DNA of 5,128 bases. It comes from Actinomycetes bacterium (GTDB taxonomy: Bacteria; Actinomycetota; Acidimicrobiia; Acidimicrobiales; Acidimicrobiaceae). Of the stretch, positions 1-4,699 are shown piece after piece. The DNA is taken from the NCBI GenBank assembly GCA_021792075.1, contig JAJYVK010000165.1, positions 1-5,128 of the forward strand, read 5' to 3'. The first letter of the stretch is position 1, and every line of letters starts with the position of its first letter. The notes beneath the pieces are model-generated. The model made no database searches. It worked only from the letters and a program-made list of their open reading frames with translations, and was not told where the DNA came from. Position numbers and translations under genes: made by a program.

Positions 1-84
1 AGGGAGGGATTTGAACCCTCGGACCCGGTTTCCCAGGTCAACTCATTAGCAGTGAGACCCATTCGACCACTCTGGCACCTCTCC
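1..84 (-). tRNA. tRNA-Ser (anticodon GCU), 3' end cut by window edge
   Basis: On the minus strand the sequence folds as a type II tRNA. The 5' acceptor strand GGAGAGG lies at 84-78, a three-pair D stem (CCA/TGG) follows, the anticodon loop CTGCTAA has anticodon GCT at 50-48, a long variable arm pairs GACCTGG with CCGGGTC around GAAA, and the T arm GAGGG-TTCAAAT-CCCTC ends at base 4. Only the first three bases (CCT) of the 3' acceptor strand are inside the window; the remaining four, the discriminator and CCA lie beyond base 1. The long variable arm and GCU anticodon identify a serine tRNA reading AGC and AGU codons. The outermost anticodon-stem position appears to be a U-U mismatch. The gene is divergent from uppP. 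Confidence 0.95.
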
Positions 85-91
85 AGACCGC

Positions 92-120
92 ATTAGCAAA
101 AGTGTAGGAGATCCTAACAA
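92..120 (-). promoter_or_regulatory. candidate promoter of tRNA-Ser
   Basis: On the minus strand a TTGTTA (120-115) and a GCTAAT (97-92) are separated by 17 bases, matching the sigma-70 type boxes at four of six positions each. This would start transcription almost at the tRNA 5' end. A second possible -10 box, TACACT at 106-101, would leave a leader of about ten bases. Neither is strong, and the choice between them is open. Confidence 0.3.
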
Positions 121-161
121 AAAGACCATCATTGAGCCGCAGATCTGACCCAATCTCAATT

Positions 162-191
162 TTAACTACCACAAACGCGCACCGCTATACT
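162..191 (+). promoter_or_regulatory. candidate promoter of uppP
   Basis: TTAACT (162-167) and TATACT (186-191) are separated by 18 bases. The -10 box matches TATAAT at five of six positions and the -35 box matches TTGACA at four of six. The implied start near base 198 gives a leader of about 60 bases before the GTG of uppP. A short GC-rich inverted repeat (CCGCT 182-186, AGCGG 198-202) overlaps the -10 region and could be an operator or chance. Confidence 0.45.
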
Positions 192-258
192 TCGCGGAGC
201 GGCCCAACCTTAGAAGAGCGCAGTAGGTAGCCGAACCTCACCATAGGAGCAAGAAACG

Positions 259-1170
259 GTGCATGCCGATACTCATCTGATGACAGTCCTTCAAGCAATA
301 GTAATGGGGTTGCTACAGGGGATTACGGAACTCTTCCCGATCTCAAGTCTTGGCCACTCGGTCATTCTCCCCCAGCTCTTGGGTTGGACTCAGATTGTCA
401 AGGCTCAAGGAGCGAGCAATTCCTTCTTCCTCACCTTTGTTGTAGGCCTGCATGTGGCTACCGCCGCCGCATTATTCGTTTATTACCGTAAAGAGTGGGC
501 CAAGATAATAAAGGGCGTCATAGAGACCTTCTACACTCGACGGATTGAAACACCTTACCAGAGGCTGGGCTGGCTCCTGATTGTGGCGACGATTCCAGCT
601 GGAATTATGGGGCTCCTCTTCGAGCACCTGTTCCGAAGCGTATTCGCCAAACCTCTTTGGGCGTCATTCTTCCTTTTGATAAACGGAATCGTCCTCCTGG
701 TCGGGGAGAAAAAGCGCAAGGAGGCCGAGATGGCTCCCAGGCGGATCCACTCAAGAAGCGCTGTCAGGCTTCTCAAGAATGGTCACCGGACGCTCGACAC
801 CCTCGAGTTCAAAGAGGCCGGCGTCATTGGAGTCGCGCAGGTCTTCGCCCTTCTTGCTGGCATCTCCCGCTCAGGGATAACGATGGTCGCCGGATTGGTG
901 AGAGGGATGGACCATGAAGACTCTGCACGATTCTCGTTTCTTTTGGCCACTCCGATTATCTTGGCCGCAGGACTCTACAAGCTGCCAGACCTTTTCAGCC
1001 ATAGCGCCGCCGGGGTCCGCCCACAGATCCTCATCGGAAGCATTGCCGCATTCGTGGCGGCTTATGTCTCCGTGGCTTTTTTGGTGAAATACTTCCGCAC
1101 CAAGAACCTCTATCCCTTTGCTATCTACTCGCTAGTGGTCGGAGCGATCCTTTTCGTCCACTTTCTCTAG
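259..1170 (+). CDS. uppP: undecaprenyl-diphosphatase UppP (BacA family)
   Basis: This integral membrane enzyme removes a phosphate from undecaprenyl diphosphate, returning the lipid carrier used for peptidoglycan and other envelope polymers. Family members commonly confer bacitracin tolerance. The 303-residue product has the family length and several hydrophobic segments. The first signature reads QGITE at residues 20-24, matching the (E/Q)xxxE motif, and is followed by PISSLGH with His33. The second signature, usually PGxSRSxxT, reads AGISRSGIT at 200-208 with Arg204 present but Ala instead of Pro. FSFLLATP at 225-232 and PFAIY at 286-290 are further conserved blocks. A basic hydrophilic loop at about 150-185 separates the halves. 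I chose the GTG at 259 because AGGAG at 245-249 sits nine bases upstream; the ATG at 280 has no SD. The gene is followed by fluC after 68 bases, possibly co-transcribed. The family assignment is secure. Confidence 0.96.
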   Translation: MHADTHLMTVLQAIVMGLLQGITELFPISSLGHSVILPQLLGWTQIVKAQGASNSFFLTFVVGLHVATAAALFVYYRKEWAKIIKGVIETFYTRRIETPYQRLGWLLIVATIPAGIMGLLFEHLFRSVFAKPLWASFFLLINGIVLLVGEKKRKEAEMAPRRIHSRSAVRLLKNGHRTLDTLEFKEAGVIGVAQVFALLAGISRSGITMVAGLVRGMDHEDSARFSFLLATPIILAAGLYKLPDLFSHSAAGVRPQILIGSIAAFVAAYVSVAFLVKYFRTKNLYPFAIYSLVVGAILFVHFL

Positions 1171-1223
1171 TATGCCGCATTGAGCCCGGCAACTCTCCAA
1201 CTAGTTTCTACAGAGGTTTTCGC

Positions 1224-1229
1224 AAGGAG
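1224..1229 (+). promoter_or_regulatory. Shine-Dalgarno site that places the fluC start at CTG 1239
   Basis: AAGGAG is followed by nine bases and then CTG at 1239, the same spacing as in uppP. The next candidate, TTG at 1260, is preceded by a pyrimidine-rich run (CTTTTTTACATCGCA) with no purine-rich site. An in-frame TAG at 1230-1232 excludes any start further upstream. The site therefore argues for a CTG start. Confidence 0.75.
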
Positions 1230-1238
1230 TAGAGTACA

Positions 1239-1607
1239 CTGACGCTTTTTTACATCGCATTGTTTGGAATTCTCGGAGCTTGGGCGAGATATGGACAGAC
1301 AATCTTGGTCCAAGACATCTTTGGAAGATCCTTTCCTTTGGCCACCCTATCCATAAATGTCATCGGCTCATTCCTCATGGGATTTCTCTTCACCCTCACG
1401 CTGGAAAAGCTGAGCATCTCCGGTGCCCTTCGAACCGGGATCCTAACCGGCGGACTTGGAGCGTACACGACCTTCTCGACATTCTCGATCGAGACCTACA
1501 CGCTCTTTCAGAGCGGCTACATCTTCAAGGCGATATCATATGTGATTTCGTCCTTCGCATTGGGTCTTGTTGCAGTCATACTTGGTGTATGGCTCGCCCA
1601 GAGGTAG
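1239..1607 (+). CDS. fluC: fluoride-specific ion channel FluC/CrcB, probable CTG start
   Basis: The product is a small four-helix membrane protein that forms a dual-topology dimer and exports fluoride passively. From the CTG it has 122 residues, typical for the family, and begins MTLFYIALFGILGAWARYG, with GxxGAxxRY in the usual place. The TM2 signature TLSINVIGSF at 36-45 includes pore Asn40. The signature GGLGAYTTFSTFS at 71-83 holds the paired phenylalanines (79 and 82) that line the fluoride path and the TTFS turn that binds the central sodium. Starting at TTG 1260 would remove seven hydrophobic residues of TM1 and has no SD. The stop codon TAG overlaps the SD of the DUF190 gene, so the two are almost surely co-translated. 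Many actinobacteria carry two adjacent crcB genes; only one is seen here, so a homodimer is likely unless a partner lies elsewhere. I see no fluoride riboswitch upstream. Confidence 0.93.
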   Translation: MTLFYIALFGILGAWARYGQTILVQDIFGRSFPLATLSINVIGSFLMGFLFTLTLEKLSISGALRTGILTGGLGAYTTFSTFSIETYTLFQSGYIFKAISYVISSFALGLVAVILGVWLAQR

Positions 1608-1616
1608 GAGGTCGTC

Positions 1617-1928
1617 ATGCCGGAGATGACAATGGTCAGGATCTATGTCTTAGAGGGAGAGCGAAAGCATCACCGGTCAATGGCAGACGAGATCTTTGAC
1701 CGGCTGCGCAAAGAGCACAAGATCAAAGGTGTCACCCAGTTCCGGGGAATAGCCGGATTCGGAAGCCACGGAGTGGTCCACCACATAGATTTGGCACACC
1801 TCAACGCACATCTTCCAATAGTGATCGAGTTTTTCGACACCACAGAGATCGTAGCCGATGCGCTGGTGTGGATAAGAGAGCTGGTCGACTCCGACAAGAT
1901 CGTAACCTGGAAGATCGAGGTGGGCTAG
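1617..1928 (+). CDS. DUF190 family protein, PII-like fold, partner of fluC
   Basis: This 103-residue soluble protein matches the DUF190 family. The N-terminal strand VRIYVLEGERKHH at 7-19, the central block FRGIAGFGSHGVVH at 42-55 and the strand LPIVIEFFDTTE at 66-77 are its recognisable signatures; a C-terminal strand VTWKIEV ends the protein. The family is thought to have a ferredoxin-like fold related to PII signalling proteins and is often encoded beside or fused to crcB, but its biochemical role is not established. Its SD AGGAGG (1606-1611) begins inside the fluC stop codon and lies five bases from the ATG, so translation is coupled to fluC. A role in sensing or modulating fluoride export is inference from this context. 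A terminator-like hairpin follows directly. Confidence 0.9.
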   Translation: MPEMTMVRIYVLEGERKHHRSMADEIFDRLRKEHKIKGVTQFRGIAGFGSHGVVHHIDLAHLNAHLPIVIEFFDTTEIVADALVWIRELVDSDKIVTWKIEVG

Positions 1929-1930
1929 CA

Positions 1931-1946
1931 TCACCTTTCGAGGTGA
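1931..1946. terminator. UUCG-capped hairpin between convergent genes
   Basis: TCACCT-TTCG-AGGTGA is a perfect six-pair stem with a UUCG tetraloop on the plus strand, reading CGAA on the minus strand. It fills most of the 25-base gap between the stop codons of the DUF190 gene and the convergent PAP2 gene. The placement suits a bidirectional terminator. There is no proper T tract on either side (GCGCCCCTTATTT on plus), so it could equally be a stabilising 3' end structure. Confidence 0.6.
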
Positions 1947-1953
1947 GCGCCCC

Positions 1954-2583
1954 TTATTTGGCAAGCTCCGGAGTAGGAGCATTTGCTTTGTGGTATACAA
2001 GAAACTTCAGTCTCGATTTGGATACGTAGTCGGTGATCCGGCTGATTATAGCCACGCCAATCGGCTTAAGAGCTACTACAACCAGAGCCCCAAAGATCAG
2101 CCCGCCTATCACGTCGCCGGGATAATGAGCCCCAACGTACACTCGGGCAAAGGCCAGAAATAGCCCCAGCACCGCGGCTACTATCCCCATCGGAAGATCT
2201 GCCAGCAGCAGACCAACTATCATCGCGCCTGCCACTGTGGCATGGTCCGACGGAAAGGTGAAGTCGTTGGCTTTAGGGACCAGCACCTCGACGCCTTTGA
2301 TTGCGTAGTACGGACGAACTCGTCCCACGAGATGCGAAAGCGGTTGATTGAGTCCCAGCGCGATGAGAGTACCCGCTGCGGTCCACAACACCCGGTCGAC
2401 GCTTCGTTTGGGATTGTCCGCCCTCCTTGCCCGAAAATAAGCGATCAATCCCACGATACCCAAAATTATTACCCCGCCATAGAGAGCATACTCCTTCATG
2501 AACAAGTGAGCGAAAGAGGTGTGTCGCGCAAAGCTGTTCACGTCCAAATACAGGCGCCTATCCAAACTGGTAAGCGAGTTCAT
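1954..2583 (-). CDS. PAP2 superfamily phosphatase, BcrC-like undecaprenyl-pyrophosphate phosphatase
   Basis: The 209-residue membrane protein carries the three phosphatase motifs of the PAP2 family. Motif 1 is GRVRPY with Arg90-Pro91, motif 2 is FPSDHAT at 110-116 with His114, and motif 3 is ARVYVGAHYPGD at 146-157 with Arg147, nucleophile His153 and Asp157. The lysine usually seven residues before the motif 1 Arg-Pro is Ser83. The KEYALYG block near 30, VLVPKAND before motif 2, and PSDH instead of PSGH all resemble bacterial BcrC, which as I recall also lacks that lysine. BcrC acts on undecaprenyl diphosphate outside the membrane; the exact substrate here is inference, and a lipid phosphatase of other specificity is possible. 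Five or six hydrophobic segments are visible. I start at ATG 2583 because AAGGAG lies eight bases upstream; the ATG at 2613 has no such site. It is convergent with the fluC-DUF190 pair. Confidence 0.88.
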   Translation of the reverse strand: MNSLTSLDRRLYLDVNSFARHTSFAHLFMKEYALYGGVIILGIVGLIAYFRARRADNPKRSVDRVLWTAAGTLIALGLNQPLSHLVGRVRPYYAIKGVEVLVPKANDFTFPSDHATVAGAMIVGLLLADLPMGIVAAVLGLFLAFARVYVGAHYPGDVIGGLIFGALVVVALKPIGVAIISRITDYVSKSRLKFLVYHKANAPTPELAK

Positions 2584-2591
2584 CCGAAGAT

Positions 2592-2597
2592 CTCCTT
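2592..2597 (-). promoter_or_regulatory. Shine-Dalgarno site that sets the PAP2 start at 2583
   Basis: AAGGAG on the minus strand, eight bases before the ATG at 2583. This makes the longer reading from the ATG at 2613, which would add ten mostly polar residues, unlikely. Confidence 0.8.
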
Positions 2598-2612
2598 CTG
2601 TACCGACATGCA

Positions 2613-2630
2613 ACCAGGTGCCCGCCTGGT
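2613..2630 (-). promoter_or_regulatory. leader hairpin upstream of the PAP2 phosphatase
   Basis: ACCAGG and CCTGGT form a perfect six-pair stem around a six-base loop (CGGGCA on the minus strand). It lies 15 bases upstream of the SD of the PAP2 gene, in what should be its untranslated leader. It could stabilise the message or serve as a regulator site; no T run follows, so it is a poor terminator. Its function is unknown. Confidence 0.4.
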
Positions 2631-2772
2631 AGTTCTTTGGCTATAACGCTAGAACATTAAATCGGCTCAGGCGTCTCTAGCCTCAGGTGGGTCTCATTTT
2701 TCAAGAGAGGTAACAAAGAGACCTTAGCCGTCCGCGGTTAGACTTCCCCCAAAAGAGCTCCTGGGCAACCGC
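2631..2772. other. spacer between exporter and PAP2 gene, rich in inverted repeats
   Basis: This stretch must hold the end of the exporter transcript and possibly the promoter of the PAP2 gene. GCGGTT (2734-2739) and AACCGC (2767-2772) bracket 27 bases, with CCC/GGGG able to pair inside; the outer arm starts next to the exporter stop codon, so a terminator without a T run is possible. GGTCTC (2690-2695) and GAGACC (2718-2723) form a second, wider pair. On the minus strand TTGAAA near 2706-2701 resembles a -35 box, but the matching -10 (GCTAGA) is poor. I cannot assign a firm promoter or terminator, and I see no gene. Confidence 0.4.
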
Positions 2773-4359
2773 CTAAATAGACGAATCATTCGAACCACCG
2801 CTATCAAAGGGCTTTCGCGACGTGGAAGGCCCCACGGAAACCGATCTATTCGGGAGAAAGATAAGTGCGATCAGTGCTCCCCCAAGAGCAAAGCCTGCCC
2901 CGGTGACAAGGCCTAGATCCATGCCGCTTATGAACGCGGAACGTGCGACTCCGGCGAGCGCGGCACCAAGACTGCCGCCCAGCTCACTCGAAACACCGAG
3001 CGCACCGCCAATTGAACCCGTTATCGCGTGCATAATATCAGTCGGAATCTTGTAGCCGGCAAGAGCCCCGGCGACTCGGTTCTGGTATCGGGTTGCCATG
3101 AGGCTTCCAATTACTGCCACTCCGAGCGCCCCGCCAGCTTGGAGAAAGGTCCCATTTACGGCCGATCCGACACCGGTATGCCCACTGGGCAGTGAACCCA
3201 TAACAGACTCAGTTGCCGAAGGAATCACAAGCCCCATTCCTACACCAAGCATGACCAGACCCAGAATGACTCCCCCGTAAGTGGTGCTCTCCGTTGCGCC
3301 GGAGATCTGAAACAGACCTCCTGCCACGATTAGAAGTCCGACTCCAGCGGTAACCTTGGTGCCTACAAAGCGCACTGCAAATGACGACACCGGAGCAACG
3401 ATTGCTATTGCCGCAGCAGCCGGAAGCACGCGCACCCCTGTTTGCAGCGCCGTGTAACCTAGACTGAACTGTAGGTACTGGGTGAGGACGAACAGAGAGC
3501 CGAACAATCCGAAGGCGACTAGCCCTACCGAAGAGACTGCTCCCGAAAATCTCCTATTCCGAAAGAACTCTAGGTTTAGCATCGGGTGGACGCTGTGCCT
3601 CTCGAAGAGAACAAAGACCGACAGCACAGCTACACCACAGATTCCAGATATTGTCACGTATGGTGAGGACCAGCCACGTGCCGGGGCTTCAATCAGGGCC
3701 CACAGCACAAGGCCCAAACCTATCACAGACAAAAGTGCCCCTAAAGGATCCGGCCTCTTTGCTGTGGCATCTTTGGATTCGGGAAGAAAAGGCATCGAAA
3801 ACAAGATCCCAATTACAGCGATTGGTAAATTTATGAGGAAGACGGAGCCCCACCAGAAATGCGCCAGAAGCACCCCTCCGACGATAGGTCCAATAGCCAC
3901 ACCCATGCCGGTAGTGGCAGACCAGATGCCAATAGCGCGCTGTCGCTCTACGTCGTCTTTGAACATGTTGGTGATAATCGAAAGTGTGGAGGGCATCATG
4001 CCAGCACCCCCGAGTCCCATAAAAGCTCTTGCAGCAATTAGCACATCCGACGAGCCAGAGAAAGCCGCCCAGGTCGAACCAGCAGCAAACAGAACCAGAC
4101 CTATTTGAAAGACCCTTTTTCGACCGATTCTGTCAGCAACGCTTCCGACGGTAAGCAGCAGTCCTGCATAGACGATTACATAGGCGTCGACAATCCATTG
4201 AAGCTCAGTTGTGGTCGCATGCAGGTCTCTGACCAAGGTCGGCAATGCGACATTCAATACCGTATTGTCCAAGCTGATCATAAGGAGCGAGACACACAGA
4301 ATGGTCAGAGCCAGCCATTTTCGCCCGTCATCTTCCGCCGTATAGCCCAATCCGCTCAC
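2773..4359 (-). CDS. MFS multidrug exporter, DHA2 (EmrB/QacA) 14-segment family
   Basis: The 528-residue inner-membrane protein is a proton-coupled drug antiporter by family. The family motifs occur in order: LDNTVLNVALP at 30-40 (motif D1, TM1), GSVADRIGRK at 72-81 (motif A, loop 2-3), Arg111 in AARAFMGLGGAGMM (motif B, TM4) and GMGVAIGPIVGG at 151-162 (motif C, the antiporter motif, TM5). FLINLPI at 174-180 and the hydrophobicity pattern fit 14 membrane segments, and length is typical. A polar tail of about 25 residues ends the protein. Substrates cannot be told from sequence. It starts at GTG 4359, with GAGGAG (4369-4364) four bases upstream, rather close. The stop codon of a 17-codon leader frame overlaps that SD, suggesting coupled translation. 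No regulator gene is adjacent within the window; the PAP2 gene lies downstream on the same strand after 189 bases. Confidence 0.95.
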   Translation of the reverse strand: MSGLGYTAEDDGRKWLALTILCVSLLMISLDNTVLNVALPTLVRDLHATTTELQWIVDAYVIVYAGLLLTVGSVADRIGRKRVFQIGLVLFAAGSTWAAFSGSSDVLIAARAFMGLGGAGMMPSTLSIITNMFKDDVERQRAIGIWSATTGMGVAIGPIVGGVLLAHFWWGSVFLINLPIAVIGILFSMPFLPESKDATAKRPDPLGALLSVIGLGLVLWALIEAPARGWSSPYVTISGICGVAVLSVFVLFERHSVHPMLNLEFFRNRRFSGAVSSVGLVAFGLFGSLFVLTQYLQFSLGYTALQTGVRVLPAAAAIAIVAPVSSFAVRFVGTKVTAGVGLLIVAGGLFQISGATESTTYGGVILGLVMLGVGMGLVIPSATESVMGSLPSGHTGVGSAVNGTFLQAGGALGVAVIGSLMATRYQNRVAGALAGYKIPTDIMHAITGSIGGALGVSSELGGSLGAALAGVARSAFISGMDLGLVTGAGFALGGALIALIFLPNRSVSVGPSTSRKPFDSGGSNDSSI

Positions 4360-4367
4360 AGCTCTCC

Positions 4368-4421
4368 TCAGATCGAAATCCTAAGAACCGCATATGCCAA
4401 CCGAAAAGCCACGCTTGCCAC
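4368..4421 (-). CDS. putative 17-residue leader peptide upstream of the exporter
   Basis: On the minus strand GAGGAGG (4437-4431) lies nine bases before a GTG at 4421, which opens a frame reading MASVAFRLAYAVLRISI and then TGA. The SD is the best match to the anti-SD in this spacer and has the same spacing as those of uppP and fluC. The TGA (4370-4368) overlaps the SD of the exporter and leaves eight bases before its GTG, as in the fluC-DUF190 junction. The sequence shows this arrangement directly. That a peptide is made, and that it controls the exporter through ribosome stalling or coupling, is inference from known leader peptides of antibiotic-resistance genes. The peptide is hydrophobic with two arginines and matches no family I recognise. 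The same frame stays open up to 4658 but with no SD at the far starts, so the short version is preferred. Confidence 0.5.
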   Translation of the reverse strand: MASVAFRLAYAVLRISI

Positions 4422-4425
4422 GTGG
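4404..4425 (-). promoter_or_regulatory. alternative leader hairpin followed by TTTT
   Basis: On the minus strand CCACG (4425-4421) can pair with CGTGG (4413-4409) around a seven-base loop, followed by C and TTTT (4407-4404). It uses most of the 3' arm of the CACGTG hairpin, so the two structures exclude each other. The layout resembles an attenuator, but a five-pair stem and four Ts make a weak terminator. Confidence 0.3.
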
Positions 4426-4442
4426 TCGATCCTCCTCACGTG
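4419..4442 (-). promoter_or_regulatory. CACGTG pair able to form a hairpin around the leader SD
   Basis: CACGTG occurs at 4442-4437 and again at 4424-4419. As RNA the two copies can form a six-pair stem with a twelve-base loop (AGGAGGATCGAC on the minus strand). The loop holds the SD core of the 17-codon frame and the 3' arm contains its GTG start codon. This could limit initiation at the leader frame. As DNA the same elements could be two binding sites 18 bases apart. Both readings are inference. Confidence 0.4.
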
Positions 4443-4699
4443 TTCACTTTGCAACAGAGTCGTGTGAGATACATCCATCCGCTTTTCTGAGTGTAGTAAA
4501 CCGAGTAGTAACAAAGCGAATGCCCTCCGGAAAATCTCGAAACATCCTCGCATAGTGCCAAATGCGAACTGGCGCAACACGTGAAGCGCGGTCGCCTCAG
4601 CGCGATAAGTTCTCGTCGGTCGAACCGGACCGGGCGACCAAAGAGGGAACTCATGCAAATTGACTAAGAGACATAACCGGTGTCAAGCTTGGAAGACCT
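4443..4699. other. divergent spacer between exporter leader and glycosylase gene
   Basis: With the leader frame this makes up a 340-base spacer. It holds a GC-rich imperfect palindrome (CGGTC 4617-4621 with GACCG 4628-4632, flanked by GTCG and CGAC), a third CACGTG at 4578-4583, and a direct repeat GTAGTAA (4493-4499 and 4505-4511, twelve bases apart). On the minus strand TTGACA (4686-4681) and TCAATT (4663-4658) are 17 bases apart, a possible exporter promoter with a good -35 and poor -10 box. For the glycosylase only a weak -10 box CATAAC (4672-4677) is seen. Long frames across this stretch on the minus strand lack SD sites and family resemblance, so I do not call them genes. Confidence 0.4.

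Noticed and set aside
182..202. CCGCT/AGCGG repeat upstream of uppP as a leader structure
   Set aside because: It overlaps the proposed -10 box and transcription start, so most of it would not be in the RNA; at five pairs it may be chance.
1173..1191. TGCCG/CGGCA hairpin after uppP as a terminator
   Set aside because: Only five pairs with a nine-base loop and no T run, so I do not call a terminator; uppP may be transcribed into fluC.
1171..1238. Fluoride riboswitch upstream of fluC
   Set aside because: The 68-base gap lacks the conserved pseudoknot elements of the crcB motif, including the ATGAC..CCTAC type block, and is barely long enough.
1954..2613. Longer PAP2 start at ATG 2613
   Set aside because: The added residues are polar and the start lies inside the leader hairpin; the SD points to ATG 2583.
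2242..2646. 134-codon plus-strand frame opposite the PAP2 gene
   Set aside because: Antisense shadow of a gene with all catalytic motifs; no recognisable family.
3482..4108. 208-codon plus-strand frame opposite the exporter
   Set aside because: It is the antisense shadow of a clear MFS gene, with proline- and threonine-rich composition and no SD or domain.
4436..4654. 72-codon minus-strand frame starting at ATG 4654
   Set aside because: No SD, odd composition (cysteine and arginine rich) and overlap with the other frame in a divergent spacer; probably chance.
4368..4658. 96-codon minus-strand frame before the exporter
   Set aside because: It would start at a TTG with no SD, has no recognisable domain and spans the likely promoter region. 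Only its last 17 codons have a good SD, so these are reported as the leader candidate.
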